DNA from: Gammaproteobacteria bacterium
GTDB taxonomy: Bacteria; Pseudomonadota; Gammaproteobacteria; Pseudomonadales; Azotimanducaceae
Assembly: GCA_003247835.1 (NCBI GenBank)
Contig: QJYB01000039.1
Span: 1-36,064 of the forward strand
DNA length: 36,064 nucleotides
Reading direction: 5' to 3'
Part shown: positions 7,791 to 14,973 of the stretch, in pieces
Numbering within the stretch: the stretch's first letter is position 1
Layout: each line of letters starts with the position of its first letter
The notes under the pieces: generated by a model
What the model was told of the DNA's origin: nothing
The model's database searches: none
The model's input: the letters and a program-made list of their open reading frames with translations, nothing else
Made by a program: the position numbers and the translations under genes

Positions 7791-8978
7791 TCAGTAGATC
7801 GTTCCCGGCGGGATGTCGCCGCCGAACTCGTGAAGTCCCCAGCTCACGTAGGCCGCATCGCGCACGTTGCAGACGTGCGTGATACCCGTCTGCAGATCGC
7901 GCCACCAGCGTTCCAGCGTGTTGTCCTCCTGGACACCGGCAGAGCCCGCCAGCCGGGCGAGCGGTGCTATGGACTCGAAGACCCGGTCGGTCGCACGCAC
8001 CTGATCGCGCCGGAACGTGAGGCGCTGCTCCGGCGTGATCTTGTGGCCGGCGCTGGTGCAGTCGTAGAGCTCGGCGATCATGTGCTTCAGATGGCACTTG
8101 CTCGCCGACAGATCCGCCTCGGCAACGGCGAGGGCCGCCAGGTAGGCTGGATCGGTCTTCGCAACGCTGCCCGAGACCGACACGCGACCTTCCATGTAGG
8201 CGCGCTGGGCGCGCAGCGCACCTTCGGCGATGCCGAGCGTGCCCGCGGCGATGGCCGCCGGAAACATGACGCCAAACATCAGCGCGTACAGCGGGTTGCC
8301 GGGCCGCCGCTCCTCGGCGTAGATCCCCTCGTTGACCTTCCAGGCCTCGCTCACCCGGTAGTCCGGTATGAACGCATCCTGCATGCGGACGTTGAAGCTG
8401 CCCGTGCCCTTGAGTCCCATGACGTTCCAGCTGTCGCCGACGATCTCGTAGTCGCCGCGGGGCAGCATGAAGTGGCGGACATCCGGCCGACCGCGCGGCA
8501 GATTGCCCTCCGCATCGGTGACCATGCCGCCGAGGATCACCCAGTCGCAGTATTCGGTTCCGGTGGAGTAAGGCCACTCCCCCGTCATCAGGAAACCGCC
8601 GTCAACGGGCCGGGCACGACCGAAAGGCGCGTAGGGCGAGGCGGTGAGCGTGTCCGGATCGCTGCCGTAGACCTCCTGCTGCAGGCGCGGATCCATGAAG
8701 GAGATCTCCCAGGGGTGGACGCCCACCACGCCTGCTACCCAGCCGGCGGACGGCTGCTCGGCACCCGTCGCGATGACCCAGTCGAGAAACTCGTTCGGGT
8801 GCGCTTCGTCGCCCCCCAGATCACGGGCCAGCAGCAGCCGGAAGCCACCGGAGTCCTTCAGAACGTCCACGGTCCGCCTGGTCAGATTTGCCTGCCGGTC
8901 ACCGCAGAGCCCGTCTTCCTTGAGAACGTGGGCGTTGTCCTCGATGTACGTCCTGGCCGAGACCTGAGCTCTCGTCAT
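7791..8978 (-). CDS. Flavin-dependent monooxygenase oxygenase component (HsaA-like, acyl-CoA dehydrogenase fold)
   Basis: A 395-residue protein with the acyl-CoA dehydrogenase fold, in the group of two-component phenol hydroxylases typified by HsaA of steroid catabolism. Supporting blocks are EQPSAGWVAGVVGVHPWEI, GEWPYSTGTEYCDWVILGGMV, HFMLPRGDYEIVGDSWNVMG followed by LKGTGS, and the C-terminal ERWWRDLQTGITHVCNVRDAAY. Enzymes of this group hydroxylate phenols with reduced flavin supplied by a separate reductase (HsaB type), and no such reductase is in this operon. The ATG at 8978 has a strong GGGGAGGG upstream. It is the first gene of the minus-strand catabolic operon and faces the divergent LysR gene. 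A true acyl-CoA dehydrogenase is possible but the catalytic-base pattern and the dioxygenase neighbour favour a hydroxylase. Confidence 0.85.
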   Translation of the reverse strand: MTRAQVSARTYIEDNAHVLKEDGLCGDRQANLTRRTVDVLKDSGGFRLLLARDLGGDEAHPNEFLDWVIATGAEQPSAGWVAGVVGVHPWEISFMDPRLQQEVYGSDPDTLTASPYAPFGRARPVDGGFLMTGEWPYSTGTEYCDWVILGGMVTDAEGNLPRGRPDVRHFMLPRGDYEIVGDSWNVMGLKGTGSFNVRMQDAFIPDYRVSEAWKVNEGIYAEERRPGNPLYALMFGVMFPAAIAAGTLGIAEGALRAQRAYMEGRVSVSGSVAKTDPAYLAALAVAEADLSASKCHLKHMIAELYDCTSAGHKITPEQRLTFRRDQVRATDRVFESIAPLARLAGSAGVQEDNTLERWWRDLQTGITHVCNVRDAAYVSWGLHEFGGDIPPGTIY

Positions 8979-9030
8979 GTGCTTTCCCTCCCCGGTGGAA
9001 ACTCGAAAGAACGCATCCTACGCCAGTTTG

Positions 9031-9044
9031 TTCTCATCAGAGAA
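9031..9044. promoter_or_regulatory. Candidate LysR operator (TTCTC-N4-GAGAA)
   Basis: The sequence TTCTCATCAGAGAA is an inverted repeat with five-base arms, and it contains two overlapping T-N11-A frames, the loose LysR-type binding pattern. It lies in the 113-base spacer between the divergent monooxygenase operon and the NodD-like regulator gene, 52 bases from the operon start codon. This is a pattern-based candidate only. Confidence 0.4.
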
Positions 9045-9091
9045 ACCGGATTTTGATATGCTTTCCATCGATTTTTACGATGAGGAACGAC

Positions 9092-10012
9092 GTGAACGAG
9101 CCGCGCGCCGGCGTGCACCTGCGCAGCGTCAACCTGAACCTGCTGCCGGTTCTGGAAGCGCTGCTTTCCAGTCGCAGCGTCACCCAGGCGGCGGAGAAGC
9201 TGCACATGAGTCAGTCCGCTGTCAGCGACGCGCTCTCCCGACTGCGGACTCAGTTCCGAGACGAGCTCCTGGTTCGCAGCGGCCGCGAGATGTTCCTGAC
9301 CCCGCTGGCCCAGGACCTGCTGGCCCCGCTCGGCGAGACCCTGGCCCGGGTCGAAGCGCTGGTCGAGGCCCCGACCTTCCGGCCCCGGGACCTCGAGCGC
9401 GAATTCATCGTTGCCACCGCCGACCCCGTGACCATGGCCTTCGGTGCGCCGCTGTGCGCTGCTCTGCAGCGGGAAGCACCGCTGGCCACCGTACATTTCG
9501 TCGATCTGCAGCGGCGGGACTACGAGCGACTGCGCGGCATGGAGCTGGACCTGGTGATCGTCCCGCGCGGCTTCATCCGCACGGAACGGCTCATCGAGTG
9601 GCCCATCTATGAAGAGGCCTTCGTCTGCATCGCCCGCCGCGGTCATCCGCAGGTGCGCGGCCGCATCGACCGCAAGCTCTACGCAAAGCTGCCACACGTC
9701 TCCTACCGGGCGGACCAGGAGACGACCGTGTCCATGGAGTCCCGGCTGCTGGGCCTCGCCCAGCACGACGTGATCAAGGTGTCGAGCTTCTCGCTGCTGC
9801 CCCTGATCGTCGAACAGACGGACGCCATCGCCCTCGTCCAGCAGCGGATCGCCGAACGCTTCGCGGAGACCGCCGACATCGTCATCTGCGAACCGCCTGT
9901 GCACATCCCGCCCATCGAGGTATGCATGTACTGGTCGCCGGCCCACGAGCAGGACCGGGCGCATGCCTGGTTCCGGGACCGGCTGAAGGCGATTGCCGCA
10001 AACCTGAGTTGA
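9092..10012 (+). CDS. LysR-family regulator (NodD/LinR-like)
   Basis: A 306-residue LysR-type transcriptional regulator. The N-terminal winged helix-turn-helix reads VNLNLLPVLEALLSSRSV, TQAAEKLHMSQSAVSDALSR and LRTQFRDELLVRSGREMFLT, the form seen in NodD, NahR and LinR, followed by a periplasmic-binding-protein-like effector domain. I chose the GTG at 9092 because GAGGA lies six bases upstream; in-frame ATGs at 9053 and 9080 have no such site. The gene is divergent from the monooxygenase/dioxygenase operon and very probably controls it in response to an aromatic inducer, which is the usual layout for this family; that role is inference. Confidence 0.9.
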   Translation: MNEPRAGVHLRSVNLNLLPVLEALLSSRSVTQAAEKLHMSQSAVSDALSRLRTQFRDELLVRSGREMFLTPLAQDLLAPLGETLARVEALVEAPTFRPRDLEREFIVATADPVTMAFGAPLCAALQREAPLATVHFVDLQRRDYERLRGMELDLVIVPRGFIRTERLIEWPIYEEAFVCIARRGHPQVRGRIDRKLYAKLPHVSYRADQETTVSMESRLLGLAQHDVIKVSSFSLLPLIVEQTDAIALVQQRIAERFAETADIVICEPPVHIPPIEVCMYWSPAHEQDRAHAWFRDRLKAIAANLS

Positions 10013-10064
10013 CCCTCCACGGCGCCGATCTGTCGCAGATAGAGTTCCTCGGCCCCGACTTGCC

Positions 10065-10091
10065 GCGATGACGGTGTTCGGTCACCATCGC
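10065..10091 (+). terminator. Possible terminator hairpin after LysR gene
   Basis: GCGAT and GGTG pair with CACC and ATCGC across a TTCGGT loop, with a three-base GAC bulge on the left arm. It lies 52 bases after the LysR stop. There is no T run, so it is at most a weak or Rho-assisted terminator. Confidence 0.3.
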
Positions 10092-10159
10092 CCGCTCGGG
10101 AGTCGCGACGGACCATGCGTACTCATCGACCCGGCCAGAAGACAACGGAGAGGAAGTCA

Positions 10160-10648
10160 ATGCCATTGAGAACCACGATCATCGCAGCGTCCATGTTCTG
10201 CGTACTGCTCGCCACGGCCATCTCGGCCGAGGAAGGGCCCACACCGGAACAGCGTGCGGTCACGGCCACGGAGAATCGTCAGGCGGTGTTCAAGCTGCTC
10301 GGTGTGAACATGGGGCCGATCGTCGGCATGGCGCGAGGCAGCGTGCCGTTCGATGCTGAGGTGGCGGAACGCAACGCCAGACGCATCGCGATGCTGTCTA
10401 CGATGATTCCGGAACGGTTCGCGGCGATGGACACCCGGGGTTTCGACGTGACGACCGAAGCGCTGCCTATCATCTGGGACAATCCCGACGACTTCGCGGA
10501 GAAAGCCAAGGCGCTGCACGATGCAGCCATTACCTTCGCCGAGCTGGCCGCCACCGGCGAGCAGGCAACGACGCTCGGAGGTCTGCGGGCATTCGGCGGT
10601 GCCTGCGGCAACTGCCACGATACCTACCGGGTTGACGACGACGACTGA
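10160..10648 (+). CDS. Cytochrome c' / class II c-type cytochrome, periplasmic
   Basis: A 162-residue exported four-helix-bundle cytochrome. Residues 1-23 form a signal peptide ending in AISA. The heme site is close to the C-terminus (C149-G-N-C152-H153 in GGACGNCHDTYR), the hallmark of class II cytochromes such as cytochrome c' and c-556. MGPIVGMARGSVPFDAEVAERNARRIAML and NPDDFAEKAKALHDAA match the helices of the family. The start is the ATG at 10160, preceded by GGAGAGGAAG; an in-frame GTG-less extension to 10115 lacks a binding site. Such proteins carry electrons or bind NO. It stands alone, convergent with the diheme cytochrome gene, and its partner enzyme is not evident. Confidence 0.93.
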   Translation: MPLRTTIIAASMFCVLLATAISAEEGPTPEQRAVTATENRQAVFKLLGVNMGPIVGMARGSVPFDAEVAERNARRIAMLSTMIPERFAAMDTRGFDVTTEALPIIWDNPDDFAEKAKALHDAAITFAELAATGEQATTLGGLRAFGGACGNCHDTYRVDDDD

Positions 10649-10669
10649 TGCGCAGGCGCCCCTGATGGA

Positions 10670-10698
10670 GGCGCGCACCCTACACGGGCACGCGCGCC
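10670..10698. terminator. Inverted repeat between convergent cytochrome genes
   Basis: GGCGCGC at 10670-10676 is the exact complement of GCGCGCC at 10692-10698, with a 15-base loop, in the 49-base gap between the two convergent cytochrome genes. It could act as a bidirectional terminator, but there is no T run on either side. Confidence 0.3.
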
Positions 10699-11564
10699 TA
10701 ATTCGCGCGTAAGAAGAACGCCGCCAGTGACTTCTGATCCTCGATCGTGAGCCGGCTGGTGTTGTGCTCGATCACCGGCTCCATCCCGCCGCCAACGAAC
10801 TCGCCATCCGGCTTCAGACCCAGCGACAGAAACAGCACGAAGTCCTCTGCGGACCAGTCGGCAAGAGCGTCGGTGTCGATGGCTTCCACATCGCCTTCGG
10901 GCAGCACGCCGCCGCCGAACTCGCGGCTCTGATCCGGAATACCGAGCCCGTTTCTCGGCGTGTGACACTCCCCGCAGTGTCCGAGATGACGCGCGAGATA
11001 GGCACCGCGGGCAACGACAGGATCCGGCTCGTCCGGCGGTTCCGGGTTAAGCACCGACCCCAGATGGTTCCACCCGGCCAGCGTCCACCGGAACAGCCAG
11101 ACGGGGACCTCGTGATCGGGCGGGCGGAAGGCCACCGCGGGTAGCGACATCAGATACGCACCGATGTCCAGGGCGTCCTGGTCCGTCATGCCCGCGTACG
11201 AAGGATAGGGAAACGCAGGATAGTAGAAGGCGCCGTCCGGACGTCTGCCGTGCTTGAGTGCCCGCAGGAAATCGGTCCCCGTCCAGCCGCCGATGCCGGT
11301 TCCGGCATCGGGCGTGATGTTCGCCGCGTAGAAGGTTCCGAAGTCCGATTCCAGCGCCATGCCACCACTGAGCGAGTCCGGGTGCTCGACGCCCTCGTGG
11401 CAACTCACGCAGCCACCGGCCGCAACCAGGTAGCGGCCGCGTTCGATGGCGGCCGGGGTAGCCGGCAACTCCGCCGTGGTCACCGACGGCGCTGCGAACA
11501 GCCACCACCAGGCAACGGCCCCGCCGAGCAGTGCGACGATCAGTATGGTTGTGGTTCTTCGCAT
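10698..11564 (-). CDS. Diheme cytochrome c, membrane-anchored or periplasmic
   Basis: A 288-residue protein with an N-terminal membrane segment or signal anchor (residues 5-25) and two class I cytochrome c domains with heme sites C52-V-S-C55-H56 and C197-G-E-C200-H201. It resembles the cytochrome subunits of membrane alcohol, aldehyde and gluconate dehydrogenases: RGRYLVAAGGCVSCH, GGWTGTDFLRALKHGRRPDG, FPYPSYAGMTDQDALDIGAYL. The ATG at 11564 follows the NhaC-type gene by 13 bases, so it is the last gene of the oxidase/antiporter/cytochrome operon and may take electrons from the flavoprotein encoded first; that is inference. Confidence 0.92.
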   Translation of the reverse strand: MRRTTTILIVALLGGAVAWWWLFAAPSVTTAELPATPAAIERGRYLVAAGGCVSCHEGVEHPDSLSGGMALESDFGTFYAANITPDAGTGIGGWTGTDFLRALKHGRRPDGAFYYPAFPYPSYAGMTDQDALDIGAYLMSLPAVAFRPPDHEVPVWLFRWTLAGWNHLGSVLNPEPPDEPDPVVARGAYLARHLGHCGECHTPRNGLGIPDQSREFGGGVLPEGDVEAIDTDALADWSAEDFVLFLSLGLKPDGEFVGGGMEPVIEHNTSRLTIEDQKSLAAFFLRAN

Positions 11565-11565
11565 C

Positions 11566-11577
11566 CTGAATATTCAG
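11566..11577. repeat. 12-base perfect palindrome filling the NhaC-cytochrome gap
   Basis: CTGAATATTCAG is its own reverse complement and occupies almost exactly the gap between the NhaC-type stop codon and the cytochrome start. It also supplies the only weak ribosome-binding bases (CAGG). It could be an operator or a minor RNA structure; its function is unknown. Confidence 0.4.
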
Positions 11578-12987
11578 TCAAGCCAGCAGGCCCAGCAGCA
11601 GGTAGATCACGAGGCTCACCAGCCCGATCACGAAAGCATACGGCAACTGGGTCTTGACGTGATCGATGTGATCCGACGCGGCACCGGTAGACGCGAGTAT
11701 GGAGGTGTCCGACAACGGTGAGCAGTGATCGCCGAACACGCCGCCACCAGCCACCGCTGCCACCGTCGCGTATACCACCATCCCCAACTCGTCGCCGGTG
11801 AATGCGAACGCGATGGGCACGCTGATGGGCATCAGGATCGCGAACGTGCCCCAGGAGGTACCGGTGGAGAAGGAGATGATCGCGGCGATCAGAAAGGTCA
11901 GAGCGGGCAGCAGTGCCGGCGTGAGCCAGCCTTCCGTCGCCGATACGATGAACGCGGCGGTGCCGAGGGACTTCGACAGATCGTTCAGCGCGTAGGCGAA
12001 GGCGAGGATGAGGATCGCCGGCATGACGCCCTTGATTCCGGCGACCGCGGTGCGGGTGATGTCGGCGAGCGGGACGCCCTGCACGCGCATGACGATGCCG
12101 GCCACCACTGAGGAGAGCAGAAAGGCTTCCATGGTCAGCGCCGAGGACGTCAGCACGAAGGAACCGACCCCCACGCCGATCACCACCAGCACCGGCAGCA
12201 CGAAGTTCCAGAAGAGGCTCGTGCGGATACCGGGATACGGCTGGATGTCCGTGAGCTCCTCACCCATGAGCGGCTCGGCGCCTTGCCTGAACACGCGGCC
12301 CGTCGTCAGCGCGCGCTGCTCGGCGCCCGCCATGGGGCCGAAGTCGGGTATGACCCGCGCGGCGATGAGGCCGACCACAGCCACCGCCAGCAGGGCGTAG
12401 ACGTTGAAAGGTATCGACGCGACGAAGACCTGCATGGCCTCGGTCGCGTCGGTCACCGGACCCATGCCGATCAGCAGCCCGGCGATGTACACGGCCCAGC
12501 CCGTCACCGGCACCAGCACACTCACCGGCGCGGACGTGGAGTCGGCAATGTAGGCGAGCTTCTCCCGGGAGATACGGTGGCGGTCGGACAGATCGCGCAT
12601 GGTGGCGCCGACGAACAGCGGGCTGAAGTAGTCGCTGAAGAACACGAACATACCCATCACCCAGGCCATGAGCTGCACGCGCACCCGGTCGAGGGACAGT
12701 CCCTCCACCCAGCGGCTGAAGTTGGCGATGGCTCCCGTACGCTGAAAGAAAGCGATGGTCACGCCGATGAAGAGCTCGAGCAGGAAGATCCAGGAAAAAG
12801 CCGTGGTGCCCAGCGAGCGCTTGAGCAGGTCGGGCAGACCCATCAGCCCCTGACCCGCCGCCAGCACACCGACCAGACAGGCGGTGGCCAGCGAAAAGAC
12901 CGTATTGCGCGTGACGAACGCCAGCACGATGGCGACAAAGGCCGGCAGCAGGCTCAGCGCACCCAGGGTTTCCACGCCGGCTGCCAC
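11578..12987 (-). CDS. NhaC-family Na+/H+ antiporter or substrate exchanger
   Basis: A 469-residue polytopic inner-membrane protein. The family signature GGGVFGDHCSPLSDTSILASTGA near the C-terminus and STGTSWGTFAILMPISVP before it identify NhaC/YqkI-type antiporters, which exchange Na+ for H+ and sometimes organic acids or amino acids. The true start is the GTG at 12987, overlapping the TAG of the upstream flavoprotein by one base (TAGTG) with GGAG five bases before; the much longer in-frame extension to 13179 has the low-complexity look of an out-of-frame reading of that flavoprotein gene. Because it is locked between a substrate oxidase and a cytochrome, it may transport the oxidase substrate or product rather than only ions; this is inference. 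Confidence 0.92.
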   Translation of the reverse strand: MAAGVETLGALSLLPAFVAIVLAFVTRNTVFSLATACLVGVLAAGQGLMGLPDLLKRSLGTTAFSWIFLLELFIGVTIAFFQRTGAIANFSRWVEGLSLDRVRVQLMAWVMGMFVFFSDYFSPLFVGATMRDLSDRHRISREKLAYIADSTSAPVSVLVPVTGWAVYIAGLLIGMGPVTDATEAMQVFVASIPFNVYALLAVAVVGLIAARVIPDFGPMAGAEQRALTTGRVFRQGAEPLMGEELTDIQPYPGIRTSLFWNFVLPVLVVIGVGVGSFVLTSSALTMEAFLLSSVVAGIVMRVQGVPLADITRTAVAGIKGVMPAILILAFAYALNDLSKSLGTAAFIVSATEGWLTPALLPALTFLIAAIISFSTGTSWGTFAILMPISVPIAFAFTGDELGMVVYATVAAVAGGGVFGDHCSPLSDTSILASTGAASDHIDHVKTQLPYAFVIGLVSLVIYLLLGLLA

Positions 12988-14285
12988 TAACGCTCCGCCG
13001 CGCCCTGGCGCGACTGCCACCGCTCTGCCACCAGATAGCCCAGACGCCGGAAAGGCTCCGGCGGCAGCCACCGGGCGGCGCCGAACAGCCCGAGTACGTC
13101 CGCTGGCTCGCCACCGCTGGCAAGCTCTGCCAGGGCCGCGCCGAACAACGTGCCTTTGACCACCCCGCCGCCGTTGCACCCTGCCGACACCCAGAGCCCC
13201 TCGGCCAGCTGACCCCAGAGCGGTCCACCACCCAGGGTATAGCCGGTCGCGCCACCCCAGGTGCTGGCGAAAGGCGGCAGATCGAGAATCGGGAAACGGC
13301 GGCCCAGGTTGTCACGGAGCTCCGCCTCGATGCGTTGCGGTGGTGCTTCCCGTTCGTAGCCATGTGAAGAACGCACTAGCAGCCTACCGTCCGCGGTCAG
13401 TCGCAGCGTGCTGCCGAGCCGATGCGCAGGGAGCAGGCCCCACTGCTCGTCACTGCCCAGGCGGGCGAGGTTCCTGTCGTCGAGCGGCTCCGTCAGCGCC
13501 GCGTAGGTGTACATGGCCACCACCCGGGAAGCGCTGGGAACCAGCAGTTTGGCGAACGCGTTGTTGGCCAGGATCACGTGCGGCGCCCGCACCTGGTGGC
13601 CGCCGGCGGTAAGTCGCCAGCCCCCGTCTCTGACAAGCCGGGTCACACACGTTTGCTCGAGGAGCGAAACGTTGGGCGGCAGGGTGGCGGCCAGTGCCCG
13701 GATCAGGGCCGCCGGTTGCGCCAGATAGCAGTCCGGCGAGTACAGACCTTCCTGGTAGAACCGGGTGCCGATGCGCGCTGCCAGGGCTTCCCGGTCGAGG
13801 ACCGCATACGGCAGGCGCGCCCCATCCAGAAACCGTCGATACCGCGCGAGCGCCGCCAGGCCCACCGGCCCCACCGCCGCACGGTAGGTACCCCGACGGG
13901 CCAGCGCGCAATCGATCCGTGACGATTCCACCAGCGCGGCGATCTCGGACATGGCGCCGCGGACCAGCGCGTTCGCCGTCCGCATGCGGGCGATGGCGGA
14001 CGGATCAGCATCCTCTGCCAGGGCCACCTCCAGCAGAAAGCCTGAGTTCCGGCCCGGGTTACCCTCTCCCAGCGTCAGCGCGTCGAGCACCAGGATGCGG
14101 TCGTTGGGTCGTCGCGCCGACCAGCGCCGTGCCGCGGCCAGCCCGGTGTAGCCCGCGCCGACCACCACCAGGTCGCAGGTCACATCCCCATCCAGACGTC
14201 GACCGGTGCGTTCCGGAAGCAGCGCATTCCAGCCTGATGGCGTGCGGTAGCTGCCGGGTACGGCGCGGTAGGCGGAAGCGGTCAT
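12987..14285 (-). CDS. FAD-dependent amine/amino-acid oxidase (DAO family)
   Basis: A 432-residue flavoprotein of the DAO family, closest by pattern to gamma-glutamylputrescine oxidoreductase (PuuB/OrdL type). The FAD-binding motif is VVVGAGYTGLAAARR with G43, G45 and G48; the acidic end of strand 2 is in ILVLDALTLGEGNPGRNSGF. The C-terminal WGGATGYTLGGGPLWGQLAEGLWVS and GCNGGGVVKGTLFGAALAEL also match the family. Such enzymes remove an amino group or alkyl group with release of an aldehyde. It is the first gene of a three-gene operon with the NhaC-type antiporter and a diheme cytochrome c, so the electron acceptor may be a cytochrome or quinone instead of oxygen. The substrate is unknown. 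Confidence 0.88.
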   Translation of the reverse strand: MTASAYRAVPGSYRTPSGWNALLPERTGRRLDGDVTCDLVVVGAGYTGLAAARRWSARRPNDRILVLDALTLGEGNPGRNSGFLLEVALAEDADPSAIARMRTANALVRGAMSEIAALVESSRIDCALARRGTYRAAVGPVGLAALARYRRFLDGARLPYAVLDREALAARIGTRFYQEGLYSPDCYLAQPAALIRALAATLPPNVSLLEQTCVTRLVRDGGWRLTAGGHQVRAPHVILANNAFAKLLVPSASRVVAMYTYAALTEPLDDRNLARLGSDEQWGLLPAHRLGSTLRLTADGRLLVRSSHGYEREAPPQRIEAELRDNLGRRFPILDLPPFASTWGGATGYTLGGGPLWGQLAEGLWVSAGCNGGGVVKGTLFGAALAELASGGEPADVLGLFGAARWLPPEPFRRLGYLVAERWQSRQGAAER

Positions 14286-14367
14286 CGCCGTAGCCTACCA
14301 GAGGCGGGGTCGTCGACTCCCGTCGGCGACGGTCCGTGCGCCTGTCGGACGCCGCCTGCCCCGGTAA

Positions 14368-14396
14368 TTGGCACCCCGACGCTCCCGGGCTAGACT
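14368..14396 (+). promoter_or_regulatory. Sigma-70-like promoter for the pldA operon
   Basis: A -35 box TTGGCA (5 of 6 to consensus) at 14368-14373 is followed after exactly 17 bases by a -10 box TAGACT (4 of 6) at 14391-14396. The start codon of the first gene is 33 bases further on. It lies in the spacer between divergent genes and points toward the plus-strand operon. Confidence 0.6.
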
Positions 14397-14428
14397 CGAA
14401 TCCATCTTGATCCCACGGAGATCCGCTC

Positions 14429-14917
14429 GTGCGCCGCCAGTTCCGGGCCACAAACCATGTCGCCTCCGCCGCCCTGGCACTTGCCCTGCTGCTGCCGGCT
14501 GCGTCGAGTCACGCGGTGTGGCAATGGATGCGCGGTGCCGCGCTGACGGATTTCAAGGACTCCGACTGGACCATGCTCAAGGAGACGGCCCGTCATGTGC
14601 TGAGCGACCTGCCGGACCGGGAGCAGGCCAACTGGTCCAATCAGGAAACGGGCAACAAGGGCTCCATCATTGCGCTGGCGACCTTCCAGTACGAAGGCCA
14701 GAAGTGCCGACTTGCCGCCATGCGCAACATCACTTTCCGCGGCCGCGACGACCGCTCCTCCTACACCCTGTGCCAGCAGGCGGACGGCGACTGGATCTTC
14801 GTCCCGGAGAGCTCGATCCGTGGGTCCATGGCCACGGAGGCTGCAGGCGCCGAAGCACCCGAAGCAGCCGGAGAAGGCGAGGCCGACACCGCGGCAGCGG
14901 CCGATTCCGAGTCCTGA
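14429..14917 (+). CDS. RT0821/Lpp0805-like exported protein
   Basis: A 162-residue protein with a signal peptide (cleavage about residue 29, SSHA) and a soluble domain containing FKDSDWTMLKETARHVL, ANWSNQETGNKGSIIALATF and a Cys pair at CRLAAMRN and YTLCQQADGDW. The W-N-TG-N-x-GS block with the late Cys pair resembles the RT0821/Lpp0805 surface-protein family, whose function is not established. The last 25 residues are Ala/Glu-rich and probably disordered. The start is a GTG at 14429 with GGAG nine bases upstream. It is the first gene of the plus-strand operon with the phospholipase and sulfatase and follows a good promoter. Confidence 0.8.
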   Translation: MRRQFRATNHVASAALALALLLPAASSHAVWQWMRGAALTDFKDSDWTMLKETARHVLSDLPDREQANWSNQETGNKGSIIALATFQYEGQKCRLAAMRNITFRGRDDRSSYTLCQQADGDWIFVPESSIRGSMATEAAGAEAPEAAGEGEADTAAAADSES

Positions 14918-14973
14918 CCCACCCCGATACCCGCCGCGCAGGCACCCGACACAGCCGCCTGCAGGGAGAACCC

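Noticed and set aside
7743..9056. 437-residue plus-strand open frame opposite the monooxygenase gene
   Set aside because: Antisense shadow of the HsaA-like gene with His/Arg/Val-rich composition and no recognisable domain.
11578..13179. NhaC-type protein with a 64-residue Arg/Gly-rich N-terminal extension
   Set aside because: The extension is the antisense-free out-of-frame reading of the upstream flavoprotein gene; the GTG at 12987 overlaps that gene's stop and has a binding site.
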